This document shows, one piece after another, positions 1-7,538 of a stretch of 64,000 nt of DNA (position 1 is its first letter; each line of letters begins with the position of its first letter). Source of the DNA: Roseivivax jejudonensis (GTDB taxonomy: Bacteria > Pseudomonadota > Alphaproteobacteria > Rhodobacterales > Rhodobacteraceae); the NCBI RefSeq assembly GCF_900172265.1, contig NZ_FWFK01000002.1:585106-649105 (forward strand), written 5' to 3'. The notes below the pieces were generated by a model. That model saw only the letters and a program-made list of their open reading frames with translations. It had not been told where the DNA came from and did no database searches. The translations under genes were made by a program, and so were the position numbers.

Positions 1-1
1 C

Positions 2-898
2 GTCGACGGCGACCTGACGGCCGATTTCGCGGAGGCCGCCGGGCTGCCCGCGCTCCTGGAGAGCACACCCGTCGACGCGCACCTCGGCAACGCCGCGCGG
101 CTGTCGGGCAGCCACGTGGAGCTTCTGCGGATCTACAACGGACGGCGTTTCAACGGCGCGGGTCCCTATCTCAACTTCATCGAGGAGGCGGGGCGCGCGC
201 TGGTCGCGTGGCGCGCGGAGCGGGATCTGCCGATGCCGCGACCCTGGGTCCTGTCGGAGACGCGGGTCGCCGAGATCCTCGACGCGACGGCGGAAGGCAA
301 CCGCTGGATCGGCCGGACGTTCTTCGGCACCGACGCCGATCCGTTTCCCGAAGAGCCCGCCGGCGAGCCCGGTCCGCCGCTGCATCCCGAGGAGCTCGCG
401 CTCGTCGAACGGATCTATCGCGAGGTGGGCTACTTCGCGGTGCCGAAGGCCGAACCGGTCCCGGCGGCGCGCGCCGAGGCGGCCGATGAGGCCGAGCGCC
501 CGGCAATCGAGGACCACGGCCCCTTCGCATGGCGGCGCTGGCTGCTCACCCCGGCGATCCGGGCGGGATACCGGGCGCGGACCGGCCGGGCGCTGCCCGA
601 GACATTCGAGGACGATCCGGCGGGCTTTGTCCGGCAGCGTTGGTCCGGGCGCTGGGCGCGACTGGTCGCGCGGCTCTATTCCGAGCCCACGGATCTTACA
701 GCGGTAGATCCCGTGGATCTGCGCATCCGCCTGCTGCGGCCATTGGCACGGCGCAAGGGTGGAGACGCCTACGTTGACCTGCTCGAGCGCGACCCGGTGC
801 AGTTTGCCCGAACGGTGCGGAACCCCGCGCTGCGCGCCGCCTTCCGACTGGTCTTCCCCCGCGGCGAGCTGGCGCGCCGCAGTAACGCGCTAGGTTAA
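2..898 (+). CDS. Unrecognised protein, C-terminal part
   Basis: The reading frame is open from the first bases of the window and ends with TAA at 896-898, so 298 residues of a gene that starts upstream are visible. A GTG at 116 could start a 260-residue product, but nothing upstream of it looks like a ribosome binding site and the frame runs on unbroken, so I treat the gene as truncated by the window edge. The visible part is soluble, rich in Arg, Ala and Pro, with no membrane segment. A stretch near GTG-relative residues 55-75 (ETRVAEILDATAEGNRWIGR) recalls tails of sulfotransferase- or glycosyltransferase-associated proteins of Rhodobacteraceae, but I cannot assign a family. A low-GC scar with IS debris begins directly after it. 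Confidence 0.55.
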   Translation, partial: VDGDLTADFAEAAGLPALLESTPVDAHLGNAARLSGSHVELLRIYNGRRFNGAGPYLNFIEEAGRALVAWRAERDLPMPRPWVLSETRVAEILDATAEGNRWIGRTFFGTDADPFPEEPAGEPGPPLHPEELALVERIYREVGYFAVPKAEPVPAARAEAADEAERPAIEDHGPFAWRRWLLTPAIRAGYRARTGRALPETFEDDPAGFVRQRWSGRWARLVARLYSEPTDLTAVDPVDLRIRLLRPLARRKGGDAYVDLLERDPVQFARTVRNPALRAAFRLVFPRGELARRSNALG

Positions 899-1479
899 AG
901 CTTAGTTTTCCGCTCGCGCGCTGGGCGCAGATGTCTTCCTGCGCGCATGGCTGGTCCTCGGGGCCCACTTGACCTTTCCACAAGAGCTAGGCCGCTCGGC
1001 AGGGAGAGTTTTTGGCTCATCGTAACCACCAAGGAGTGGAAATGAGACATGGTCTTGCCCCTGTTTCATCGGACACTCAGACCTTTGCGGTTTGAGCTTG
1101 TATGAACTCGCGAGCCAACGCGCTTCAGCCGGTCGGTCCAAGGCTATTCACACCTCTTTCTATCTCTGAACTTTCCTAAAGTGAGAATAGCGAGCTCCAG
1201 CAAGAATATGCATTATCATACTTGCCGACTTAGCCATTTTGGCGCGGAGATCGTGTACTTACACCGATTACTACATGCAGAGCCTATCCAGCTTAGCTTC
1301 GTCATTGCAGAGACTAGCGCTTTAAAGATTAAGTATTTGTTATATAATGATAATTTTTTAGATACAGCAACTTTTTAAGGCTTGCCAGCCTGCCTGCGTC
1401 ATCGATGCAAGCACGAGTTACCTGTTAAGAAATGATAACAATTTGAGAAACTTCAGCCGTCTGCTCGGCCGTCTGCCTA
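899..1479. other. Gene-free, partly low-GC scar region
   Basis: No supported gene lies here. From about 1141 to 1440 the base composition drops sharply, with A/T runs such as those around 1325-1375, unlike the rest of the window. A short open frame at 1181-1378 exists only because the stretch is AT-rich; it has no ribosome binding site or recognisable family. The part at 1050-1131 is a decayed IS end, listed separately. The region reads as foreign or degenerated DNA left by several mobile-element events at the edge of the intact IS. Confidence 0.6.
1050..1131 (-). mobile_element. Decayed right end of an IS2-type element
   Basis: This stretch matches the reverse complement of the right end of the intact IS (2705-2788) over roughly 80 bases with a modest number of mismatches. 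It starts with the terminal inverted repeat TGGTCTTGCCCC at 1050 and continues through the bases encoding the C-terminus of the transposase. It is therefore the relic of a second, inverted copy of the same or a close IS, of which only one tip survives. No transposase reading frame is left. Confidence 0.8.
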
Positions 1480-1513
1480 TGAACTGGCCCCCGTTTCGAC
1501 AGGACACTTGGGC
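1480..1513 (+). repeat. Left terminal inverted repeat of the IS
   Basis: This tip pairs with 2755-2788. The shared core CCCCCGTTTC followed by GGACACT is seen in both tips, with a one-base length difference between them. The exact outer boundary is my estimate from similarity to IS2. Confidence 0.7.
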
Positions 1514-1535
1514 ATAGCCATGGAGGCTTAGGCAT

Positions 1536-1931
1536 ATGCCTGAGCACGTGCTTATGTCTGAGATTGAGATCATCACCGATGGCGGCCGCCGACGCCGCTG
1601 GCCTGCCACGGAGAAGCTGCGGATCGTCGAGGAGACGTTGGAGGAGGGCGCCAGCATCTCGGTCGTCGCGCGCCGGAATGGCGTGGCTCCCAACCTGCTG
1701 TATCGTTGGCGTCGTCTGATGCTGGACGGAGGAGCAGTGGCCGTGTCCGAGGATGACGACGTGACCAGCAATCGTGCCGTGCGGCAGATGGAGGATCGCA
1801 TCCGCGAGCTCGAGCGCCAGCTCGGCCGCAAGACGCTCGAGGTCGAGATACTGAAGGAGGCCCTCGACAAGACGCGCTCAAAAAAACGGACGTGGCTCGC
1901 GCAGTCGCAGCCGAAGGGCGGTTCCCGGTGA
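1536..1931 (+). CDS. IS3-family transposase OrfA
   Basis: This 131-residue protein has an N-terminal helix-turn-helix of the transposase_8 type (residues about 18-60, including ISVVARRNGVAPNLLYRWRR). A leucine-zipper-like coiled coil follows (about 75-110, ending KTLEVEILKEALDK), as expected for IS3-group OrfA, which binds the terminal repeats. Start ATG 1536 is used; an internal ATG at 1554 is possible. It overlaps orfB, and a run of seven A at 1880-1886 permits -1 frameshifting to give the OrfAB transposase. Confidence 0.92.
   Translation: MPEHVLMSEIEIITDGGRRRRWPATEKLRIVEETLEEGASISVVARRNGVAPNLLYRWRRLMLDGGAVAVSEDDDVTSNRAVRQMEDRIRELERQLGRKTLEVEILKEALDKTRSKKRTWLAQSQPKGGSR
1880..1886 (+). other. 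A7 programmed -1 frameshift site between orfA and orfB
   Basis: In the orfA frame the codons read TCA AAA AAA CGG. The seven A residues allow both tRNAs to slip back one base into the orfB frame, which is the classic IS3-family way of making the OrfAB fusion transposase. The relative frames (orfB is -1 to orfA) agree. Confidence 0.8.
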
Positions 1932-2761
1932 AGGCCGTGGCCGAGACCCTGGGCGTCTCCCGGTCGAACCTGCACGCCCGGATGAACGGGAGCGCAAAGC
2001 CGCGGCGGCGCTACCACAAGGCGCAAGACGCGGCGCTGCTGCCGATGATCGAGGCGCTGGTGGCGGCGCGGCCGACCTATGGCTATCGACGCATCACCGC
2101 GCTTCTGAACCGGCGACTGCGGGTGGACGGCGCGGCGCCTGCGAACCACAAGCGGGTGTATCGCATCATGCAGGCCCATGGCCTTCTGCTGGCACGAACA
2201 CATGCCGAGCGGCCCGAGCGCGCCCACGACGGAAAGGTCGTGACGATACGCTCAAACCTTCGCTGGTGCTCCGACGGGTTCGAGTTCACCTGCTGGAACA
2301 AGGAGATCATCCGCGGCGCGTTCATCATCGACGCGCATGACCGCGAGATCATCTCCTGGCGCGCCGTGGCAGGCGCCGGCATCAGCGGCTCGGACATTCG
2401 CGACATGATGTTGGAGGCCGTTGAGGCCCGGTTCGGAGGCTACCGCGCGCCGCATCCCGTCGAGATGCTGAGCGACAATGGCTCGCCCTACACCGCGCAC
2501 GACACACGCATCTTTGCGCGCCAGCTCGGGCTGAAGCCATGCTTCACGCCGGTGAGGAGCCCGGAGAGCAACGGCGTCTCGGAGGCGTTCGTGAAGACCC
2601 TGAAGCGTGACTACGTGCAGGTCACGCCGCTGCCTGACGCTGCCACCGTCCTCGAATTGATTGCCGGGTGGTTCGAGGACTACAACACAAGTCACCCGCA
2701 CTCAGCGCTGAAGATGCGCTCGCCTCGCGAGTTCATCCAAGTTCAAATCGCAACCGCCTGA
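1892..2761 (+). CDS. IS3-family transposase OrfB (DDE integrase domain)
   Basis: This 289-residue integrase-like catalytic subunit contains an HTH_21 region (residues about 45-105) and an rve integrase core. The catalytic triad is visible: Asp in RWCSDGFEFTCW, Asp in MLSDNGSPY, and Glu in NGVSEAFVKTLKRDY. The GTG at 1892 is only the nominal start; the product is probably made as an OrfAB fusion by frameshifting at 1880-1886. Length and motifs fit the IS2 subgroup, with no interruption. Confidence 0.92.
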   Translation: MARAVAAEGRFPVKAVAETLGVSRSNLHARMNGSAKPRRRYHKAQDAALLPMIEALVAARPTYGYRRITALLNRRLRVDGAAPANHKRVYRIMQAHGLLLARTHAERPERAHDGKVVTIRSNLRWCSDGFEFTCWNKEIIRGAFIIDAHDREIISWRAVAGAGISGSDIRDMMLEAVEARFGGYRAPHPVEMLSDNGSPYTAHDTRIFARQLGLKPCFTPVRSPESNGVSEAFVKTLKRDYVQVTPLPDAATVLELIAGWFEDYNTSHPHSALKMRSPREFIQVQIATA

Positions 2762-2768
2762 GTGTCCG

Positions 2769-3122
2769 ATGAAACGGGGGCAAGACCAACGCGTCTTCGT
2801 CGCGCCTGGCTTGGGGTTCGCGCAAATCGCGCCGCAGCGCGAGGCGGTGCTTGCGGACGCGTACCAGCGCGAGCTGTGGTGTCTCTATGTGCTGGGTGCA
2901 GGGCACGGGCAAGGCGTCGGCCGCGGCTTGATCCGCGCCGCCCTCGACGGGTCTGACAAGCCGTTCACGGCTTGCGTTTTTCGTGCAAACGAAAGGGCTT
3001 GCGGCTTCTACCTGACGCTTGGCGCCGAGATCCTTACACCTCGGACCGAACGGGTCGGCGAGGCGCCGATACCTGAGCATGTCATGGGATGGAGCCGCGC
3101 GGCCGTCGCGCGGCTCCTGTAG
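2769..3122 (+). pseudogene. GNAT N-acetyltransferase, 5' end removed by the IS
   Basis: This is the C-terminal two thirds of a Gcn5-related N-acetyltransferase. It includes the acetyl-CoA-binding signature around LGAGHGQGVGRGLIRAAL and the following FRANERACGFYLTLGA strand-helix. The open frame starts at an ATG that lies inside the IS right terminal repeat, so the first six codons are IS sequence and the native N-terminus (about 40-60 residues in typical family members) is missing. The product, if made at all, would lack the substrate-binding N-terminal strands. It converges tail to tail with the FNT gene, 2 bp away. Confidence 0.75.
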
Positions 3123-3124
3123 CA

Positions 3125-4063
3125 TCACTCCGCCGGAGCGCCGGAGCCGCCTTTGCCGCGGGCGGACCCGCTGCCCGACTTCTTGCGATTCTGCGACGAA
3201 TTGATCACGGCGGGATCGATCTCCGCCTTTACCTGTCCGTAGGCCAGAAGCGCGAACAGCCCGGTTCCGCCCAGTACGTTGCCGATGAAGGACGGCAGGA
3301 TCAGACCGAGCCACGTCTTCGCCGCGCTGATGTCGCCCGACAGCCAGAGCAGAAACGCCTCGTTCGACCCCGCGACCACGTGAGTGAATTCGCCCATCGC
3401 GATCAAGTAGGTGAAGAGGAAGATCACGAAGATTTCGAACCCTTCGGACGATGGCAGCATCCACACGATCGCCGCAATGAAGAAGCCTGCCGGGATGCCG
3501 TATTTGAGCGCCTCCCACGCGGAGTATTCGACGAAGTGCTCGGACACCTGCTTCATGCCCTCGACGTATTCTGGCACCACCGTGCCCCCGTGCACGCTCA
3601 GGAACGCGACGAAGAAGGTTCCCAACAGGTTGGCGGCAAAGACCACTGCCCAGAGTCGTGCCGCGCAGTAGACGAGGCTCAGCGACTTGTCCTTCAGCGC
3701 CGGCAGAACCACGGTAATCGTGTTCTCCGTGAACAGCTGCATCCGCCCGAGGATCACGAGGATGAAGCCCACGGTGTAGCCCATGTTCTCGATCGGCCCC
3801 TGGTAGGGGTGATCCGCGAACGTGACATGAAGGATGCCTTCGGCGAGCACCGAGGCGGCGATACCGATGCCCGCGGCGATGCCCGACCACCATAGCGATC
3901 CGAGCGGTCGTTTGAGCTCTTCGCGTCCCTCGAGGTTTATTACCTCGTAGACCGCGCGTGGCGCGAGACTGCGGTGCTTGGCGATGCGCAGCGCCTCCTC
4001 GCGGGAATACGTCGCGCCGTTCGGTTCAGCTTCTTGCAGCTGCTGTGCGGTGTCATCGGTCAT
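3125..4063 (-). CDS. Formate/nitrite transporter family channel (YfdC-like)
   Basis: This 312-residue inner-membrane protein of the FNT superfamily resembles E. coli YfdC over its whole length. A soluble N-terminus of about 60 residues is followed by six hydrophobic segments. Characteristic stretches include NMGYTVGFILVILGRMQLFTEN and the central GEFTHVVAGSNEAFL. FNT proteins form pentamers that pass small monovalent anions; the substrate of the YfdC branch is not established. I start at the internal ATG 4063 (MTDDTAQQL) because the longer frame to 4180 adds an Arg-rich extension unlike the family. The C-terminal tail is rich in Ser, Gly and Lys. Confidence 0.88.
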   Translation of the reverse strand: MTDDTAQQLQEAEPNGATYSREEALRIAKHRSLAPRAVYEVINLEGREELKRPLGSLWWSGIAAGIGIAASVLAEGILHVTFADHPYQGPIENMGYTVGFILVILGRMQLFTENTITVVLPALKDKSLSLVYCAARLWAVVFAANLLGTFFVAFLSVHGGTVVPEYVEGMKQVSEHFVEYSAWEALKYGIPAGFFIAAIVWMLPSSEGFEIFVIFLFTYLIAMGEFTHVVAGSNEAFLLWLSGDISAAKTWLGLILPSFIGNVLGGTGLFALLAYGQVKAEIDPAVINSSQNRKKSGSGSARGKGGSGAPAE

Positions 4064-4262
4064 GAATGCGTCCGGTGCCGGAAGCAGCGCGACGGCGCTG
4101 CGGTGACTCGCAAAACGCCGGACGGCGGATCGGGTTCCCTTGGTCGTCTCGGACACCGCTCGAACGACGGCGGCCCGCACGCCCCATCACACCCGCGTCA
4201 GTATGCAGATCCGGGAGGCGCCTCGTCCACGAACAAGCACGATACTTTAGAGGAGACCCGCC

Positions 4263-4412
4263 ATGTCCGACCGAACTGAACGGGCCAGACCCGCCACACC
4301 GCCGCGCGAACCGGGGGATCGCGCCAGCCATCTCTTCGCGCTGCGCTCGTCGCTCTTTACCTCGATCGGTGGGGCGCTCCTGCTCTTCCTCGTGCTCTGC
4401 GCGTGGGCCCGA
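4263..4412 (+). pseudogene. N-terminal fragment of a small membrane protein
   Basis: A good ribosome binding site (GAGGAGA, 6 bases before the start) precedes ATG 4263. The first 50 codons read as a plausible membrane-protein N-terminus: a charged head (MSDRTERARP) and a hydrophobic helix around residues 34-48 (IGGALLLFLVLCAWA). After that the frame enters the antisense of the RND pump gene and becomes Arg/His-rich nonsense. I interpret this as the start of a gene whose remainder was lost when it was joined to the end of the pump operon. The end coordinate is arbitrary. A short genuine peptide is the alternative. Confidence 0.35.
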
Positions 4413-7400
4413 TCAAGCCGGTGTCGCGCTTGCGGATACTGCCTGACGCGCGCGGCGCGGCACGCGCAGCATCAGCATCGCCGGCGTGACGACCAGTGTC
4501 AGCACGGTGGCCACGGTCAGCCCGCCCGCGATCGCGCTCGACAGCTCGGTCCAGTACTGGGTCGAGGGCGCGCCATAGACGATTTCGCGCGTGAACACGT
4601 TGATGTTGAGGCCGATCACCATCGGCATGAGACCCAGCGCGGTGGTGACCGAGGTCAGCACCACCGGGCGAAGGCGCTGCGCACCGGTCCGCAGCGCCGC
4701 CTCGCGCGGGGACACGCCCGCACGGCGCAGATCGTTGAAGGTGTCGATCAGCACGATGTTGTTGTTCACCACGATCCCGGCGAGCGCGATGACGCCCACG
4801 CCGCCCATCACGATGCCGAACGGCCGCCCCGTGACCACGAGGCCGAGAAGCACCCCCGCGATGGAAAAGACGATCGCGCTCATCACCACGAGGGCCTGGA
4901 AGAAGCTGTTGAACTGTAACACGAGGATCAGGAACATCAGGCCGATCGCGGCGGCGAAGGCCCCGACGAGGAAGGTCATCGATTCCTGCTGATCCTCGGA
5001 CTCGCCGGCGAAGTCAAAGCTGACGCTTTGCGGCACGTCAGCCGCGCCGAGCGCGGACTGAAGCGCGGCGATCCGCGCCGCCACGTTCTCTCCCGGCGCC
5101 ACGTTGGCCTCGATCGTCGTGACCCGTCGTTCGTCCACCCGCCGAATGACGCCGACGCGCTCCACCGGTTCGAAACTGACGAAGTTCTGGATCGGGACGA
5201 GGCCCGAAGACGTCGGCACCCGCAGGTTGCCCAACTCCGCCAGCGACCGGTCGTCGCTCGGGAACCGCACCCGCACGTCGAGCTCGCCATCGGCATCGGA
5301 GGGGCGATAGTCCGTCACGGTAATACCTTGCGTGAGCAGCTGGATCGCCTGACCGAGCAGGCTCACGTCCGCGCCGAAGCGGGCCGCCTCGGCGCGATCC
5401 ACCTCGATCGCGACCTCTACGCCCGGAAGCGGACGCGTGTCGGTCACGTCGGTAAACCCGCCGACCCGCTCCATCGTGGCGAGCGCGGTCTCGACCGCAT
5501 CTTCCTGCGTGGCCGGATCGCCGGCCGAAACGCGCAGGTTGACCGGCTTGCCGGATGTCGGCCCGCCGCTCTCGGTCTCGACCTGCACTTCGATCCCGGC
5601 GATGTCCGCGGTTTCCTCGCGGATTCCGGCGGCAATCTCCGCGGCGGGCCGCCGGGTCTGCCAGTCGGCGAGGTCGAGCTGGATCGTCCCGATCACGTCC
5701 TCGTCGCCCTGCCCGCCGCTCATCGTGGAGCGCGCATAGACGCTGGCGACGCCCCTTGTGCCCAGGAGCCTCGACTCGACCTGGCGCACGAGGTCGTCGC
5801 GCTCGTAGATCGACAGATTGTCGCGGGCGCGCACCTGCACCTGCATGAACTCGGGCTCGACGGACGGAAAGAACGTCACGCCGCGCCCGAACTCGCCGTA
5901 GATCGCGAACCCGCCCAGCAGGAGCGCCAGCGCGAAGAGAACCGTTGCCCAGGGCCGCACGATGGCGCGGTCGAGCAGCCGCACATAGGCGCCGGTGACG
6001 CCGGGCACCCGGCGCGGATCGCCGTCCTCGGCCGCGGCCAGCGCCGCCTTGGCCGCGGCCGAGCGCGGCTGTCCGCGGCCGATCACGCCACCGACGACCG
6101 GAATGAAGATCAGCGCCATGAACAGCGAGGCCGACAACGTCAGAAGCACGGTGATCGGCAGGTATTTCATGAACTCGCCGACGAGCCCGGTCCAGAACAG
6201 CAGCGGAAAGAACACGCTGAGCGTCGTCGCGGTAGAGGCGATGATGGGCCACGCCATGCGCTTGGCCGCGTGTGCATAGGCCTCGGGCGGAGCGTCGCCG
6301 GCGTTGAGGCGCCGGTCGGCGAGTTCGACGGTGACGATCGCGCCGTCGACAAGCATGCCCACCACCAGGATCAGCGCGAACAGCACGACGATGTTCATCG
6401 TGTAGCCCAGCGCCCAGATCGCCGCGACACCGGCGAGGAATGCGCCCGGAATCGCGAGCCCGACCAGCACCGCGGACCGAAGGCCGAGCGCGAAGACGAT
6501 GACGATCATCACGAGGATCACTGCCGCGACCACGTTGGACTCGAGGTCGGACAACAGCGTCTCGACCTGTTCGGACTGATCCTGCAGATACGTGACCCGC
6601 AGAGAGTCCGGCCAGTCGTCGCGCAGCGCGGCGATCTCCTCCTTCGTGGCGGCGACGGTGTCGATGATGTTGGCGCCCGAGCGCTTCGTCACCTCGAGCG
6701 CCAGCGCGGGTTGTCCGTCGATCCGCGCGAACCCGGTCGGATCCTCGAAAGCCCGGCGCACCGTCGCCACGTCGCCGAAGGTGACGACGGTGTCGCCCTC
6801 GACCTTCACCGGCATCGCCATCACGTCCTCGAGGTTCTCGATGAGCCCGGGGACCTTGAGCACGATGCGGCCGCCGCCCGTCTCGATCGCTCCCGCCGCG
6901 ATGAGCTGGTTGTTGCGCTGGAGCTGGGTGGTGAGCGTCTCGAAGCTGAGGTTGTAGGTCTGGAACACGGTCGGGTCGATCAGCACCTCGAGGAACTCCT
7001 CGCGTGCGCCGCCGATATCGACCTCGAGCACGCCGGGCAGCGCCTCGACCGCGTCCTGCACCTCCTCAGCGAGGTCGTTGAGCGTTCGCTCCGGCACCGG
7101 ACCCGACAGGATCGCGGTGATGACCGGGAACAGCGCCGTGTTGATCTCGGTGACGTTGAGGTCCGTGGCGTCCGCCGGAAGGTCACTCTCGACCCGGTCG
7201 GCCGCCTCGCGCACCTTGTCGAGCGCCTCGTCGATGTCGCCGCCGGCGGCGAATTCGAGCTGCACGCTCGCGAAGCCCTCGGTTGCCTCGCTCGACATCT
7301 GGTCGAGCCCTTCGATCGCGCCGAACTCCGCTTCCATCGGCTCGATCAGGAGGCGCTCCGCGTCGTCGGGGCTGATCCCGTCGAGCGAGGTCGAAACATA

Positions 7401-7538
7401 GACCAGCGGCAGCGGTACCTCGGGGTTCGCCTCCTTCGGGATCGCCACGTAAGAGATCGCGCCCACGGTCAGCACGAGACCAAGCAGGATCATCACCGCG
7501 CGCGAGCGCGAGAAGGCGGCATCGATGATCCCGTTCAT
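4413..7538 (-). CDS. RND efflux pump, inner-membrane transporter
   Basis: This 1041-residue protein is full length for the HAE/AcrB-type RND family. It has a first membrane helix at residues 12-32, a periplasmic porter domain, a block of six helices (about 335-480, beginning NVVAAVILVMIVIVFALG), a second periplasmic domain and a second helix block from about 845. It should export small molecules by proton antiport together with the adjacent adaptor; an outer-membrane channel is not encoded here. The TM4 motif reads GMLVDGAIVTVE, so one Asp of the usual AcrB Asp-Asp pair is Gly, and the TM10 region has VVNNNIVLID where AcrB has its essential Lys. It overlaps the adaptor gene by 4 bp. Confidence 0.93.
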   Translation of the reverse strand: MNGIIDAAFSRSRAVMILLGLVLTVGAISYVAIPKEANPEVPLPLVYVSTSLDGISPDDAERLLIEPMEAEFGAIEGLDQMSSEATEGFASVQLEFAAGGDIDEALDKVREAADRVESDLPADATDLNVTEINTALFPVITAILSGPVPERTLNDLAEEVQDAVEALPGVLEVDIGGAREEFLEVLIDPTVFQTYNLSFETLTTQLQRNNQLIAAGAIETGGGRIVLKVPGLIENLEDVMAMPVKVEGDTVVTFGDVATVRRAFEDPTGFARIDGQPALALEVTKRSGANIIDTVAATKEEIAALRDDWPDSLRVTYLQDQSEQVETLLSDLESNVVAAVILVMIVIVFALGLRSAVLVGLAIPGAFLAGVAAIWALGYTMNIVVLFALILVVGMLVDGAIVTVELADRRLNAGDAPPEAYAHAAKRMAWPIIASTATTLSVFFPLLFWTGLVGEFMKYLPITVLLTLSASLFMALIFIPVVGGVIGRGQPRSAAAKAALAAAEDGDPRRVPGVTGAYVRLLDRAIVRPWATVLFALALLLGGFAIYGEFGRGVTFFPSVEPEFMQVQVRARDNLSIYERDDLVRQVESRLLGTRGVASVYARSTMSGGQGDEDVIGTIQLDLADWQTRRPAAEIAAGIREETADIAGIEVQVETESGGPTSGKPVNLRVSAGDPATQEDAVETALATMERVGGFTDVTDTRPLPGVEVAIEVDRAEAARFGADVSLLGQAIQLLTQGITVTDYRPSDADGELDVRVRFPSDDRSLAELGNLRVPTSSGLVPIQNFVSFEPVERVGVIRRVDERRVTTIEANVAPGENVAARIAALQSALGAADVPQSVSFDFAGESEDQQESMTFLVGAFAAAIGLMFLILVLQFNSFFQALVVMSAIVFSIAGVLLGLVVTGRPFGIVMGGVGVIALAGIVVNNNIVLIDTFNDLRRAGVSPREAALRTGAQRLRPVVLTSVTTALGLMPMVIGLNINVFTREIVYGAPSTQYWTELSSAIAGGLTVATVLTLVVTPAMLMLRVPRRARQAVSASATPA

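Larger units (their letters stand above)
1480..2788 (+). mobile_element. IS3-family (IS2-type) insertion sequence, intact
   Basis: An element of about 1309 bp is bounded by imperfect inverted repeats. The left end begins TGAACTGGCCCCCGTTTC; the right end, read inward, begins TGGTCTTGCCCCCGTTTC. Both resemble the known IS2 tip TGGATTTGCCCC. It contains overlapping orfA and orfB with an A7 slippery run, and orfB keeps all DDE residues, so it may still be active. The flanks (GCCTA on the left, ACGCG on the right) do not form a target duplication, which suggests that one side was rearranged after insertion. It truncates the GNAT gene on its right. Confidence 0.88.

Noticed and set aside
1181..1378. 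Short frame in the low-GC stretch
   Set aside because: No ribosome binding site, no family; open only because stop codons happen to be absent in an AT-rich segment.
1475..2793. Target-site duplication around the intact IS
   Set aside because: Flanks GCCTA and ACGCG do not match; no duplication of 3-5 bp could be found at the inferred ends.
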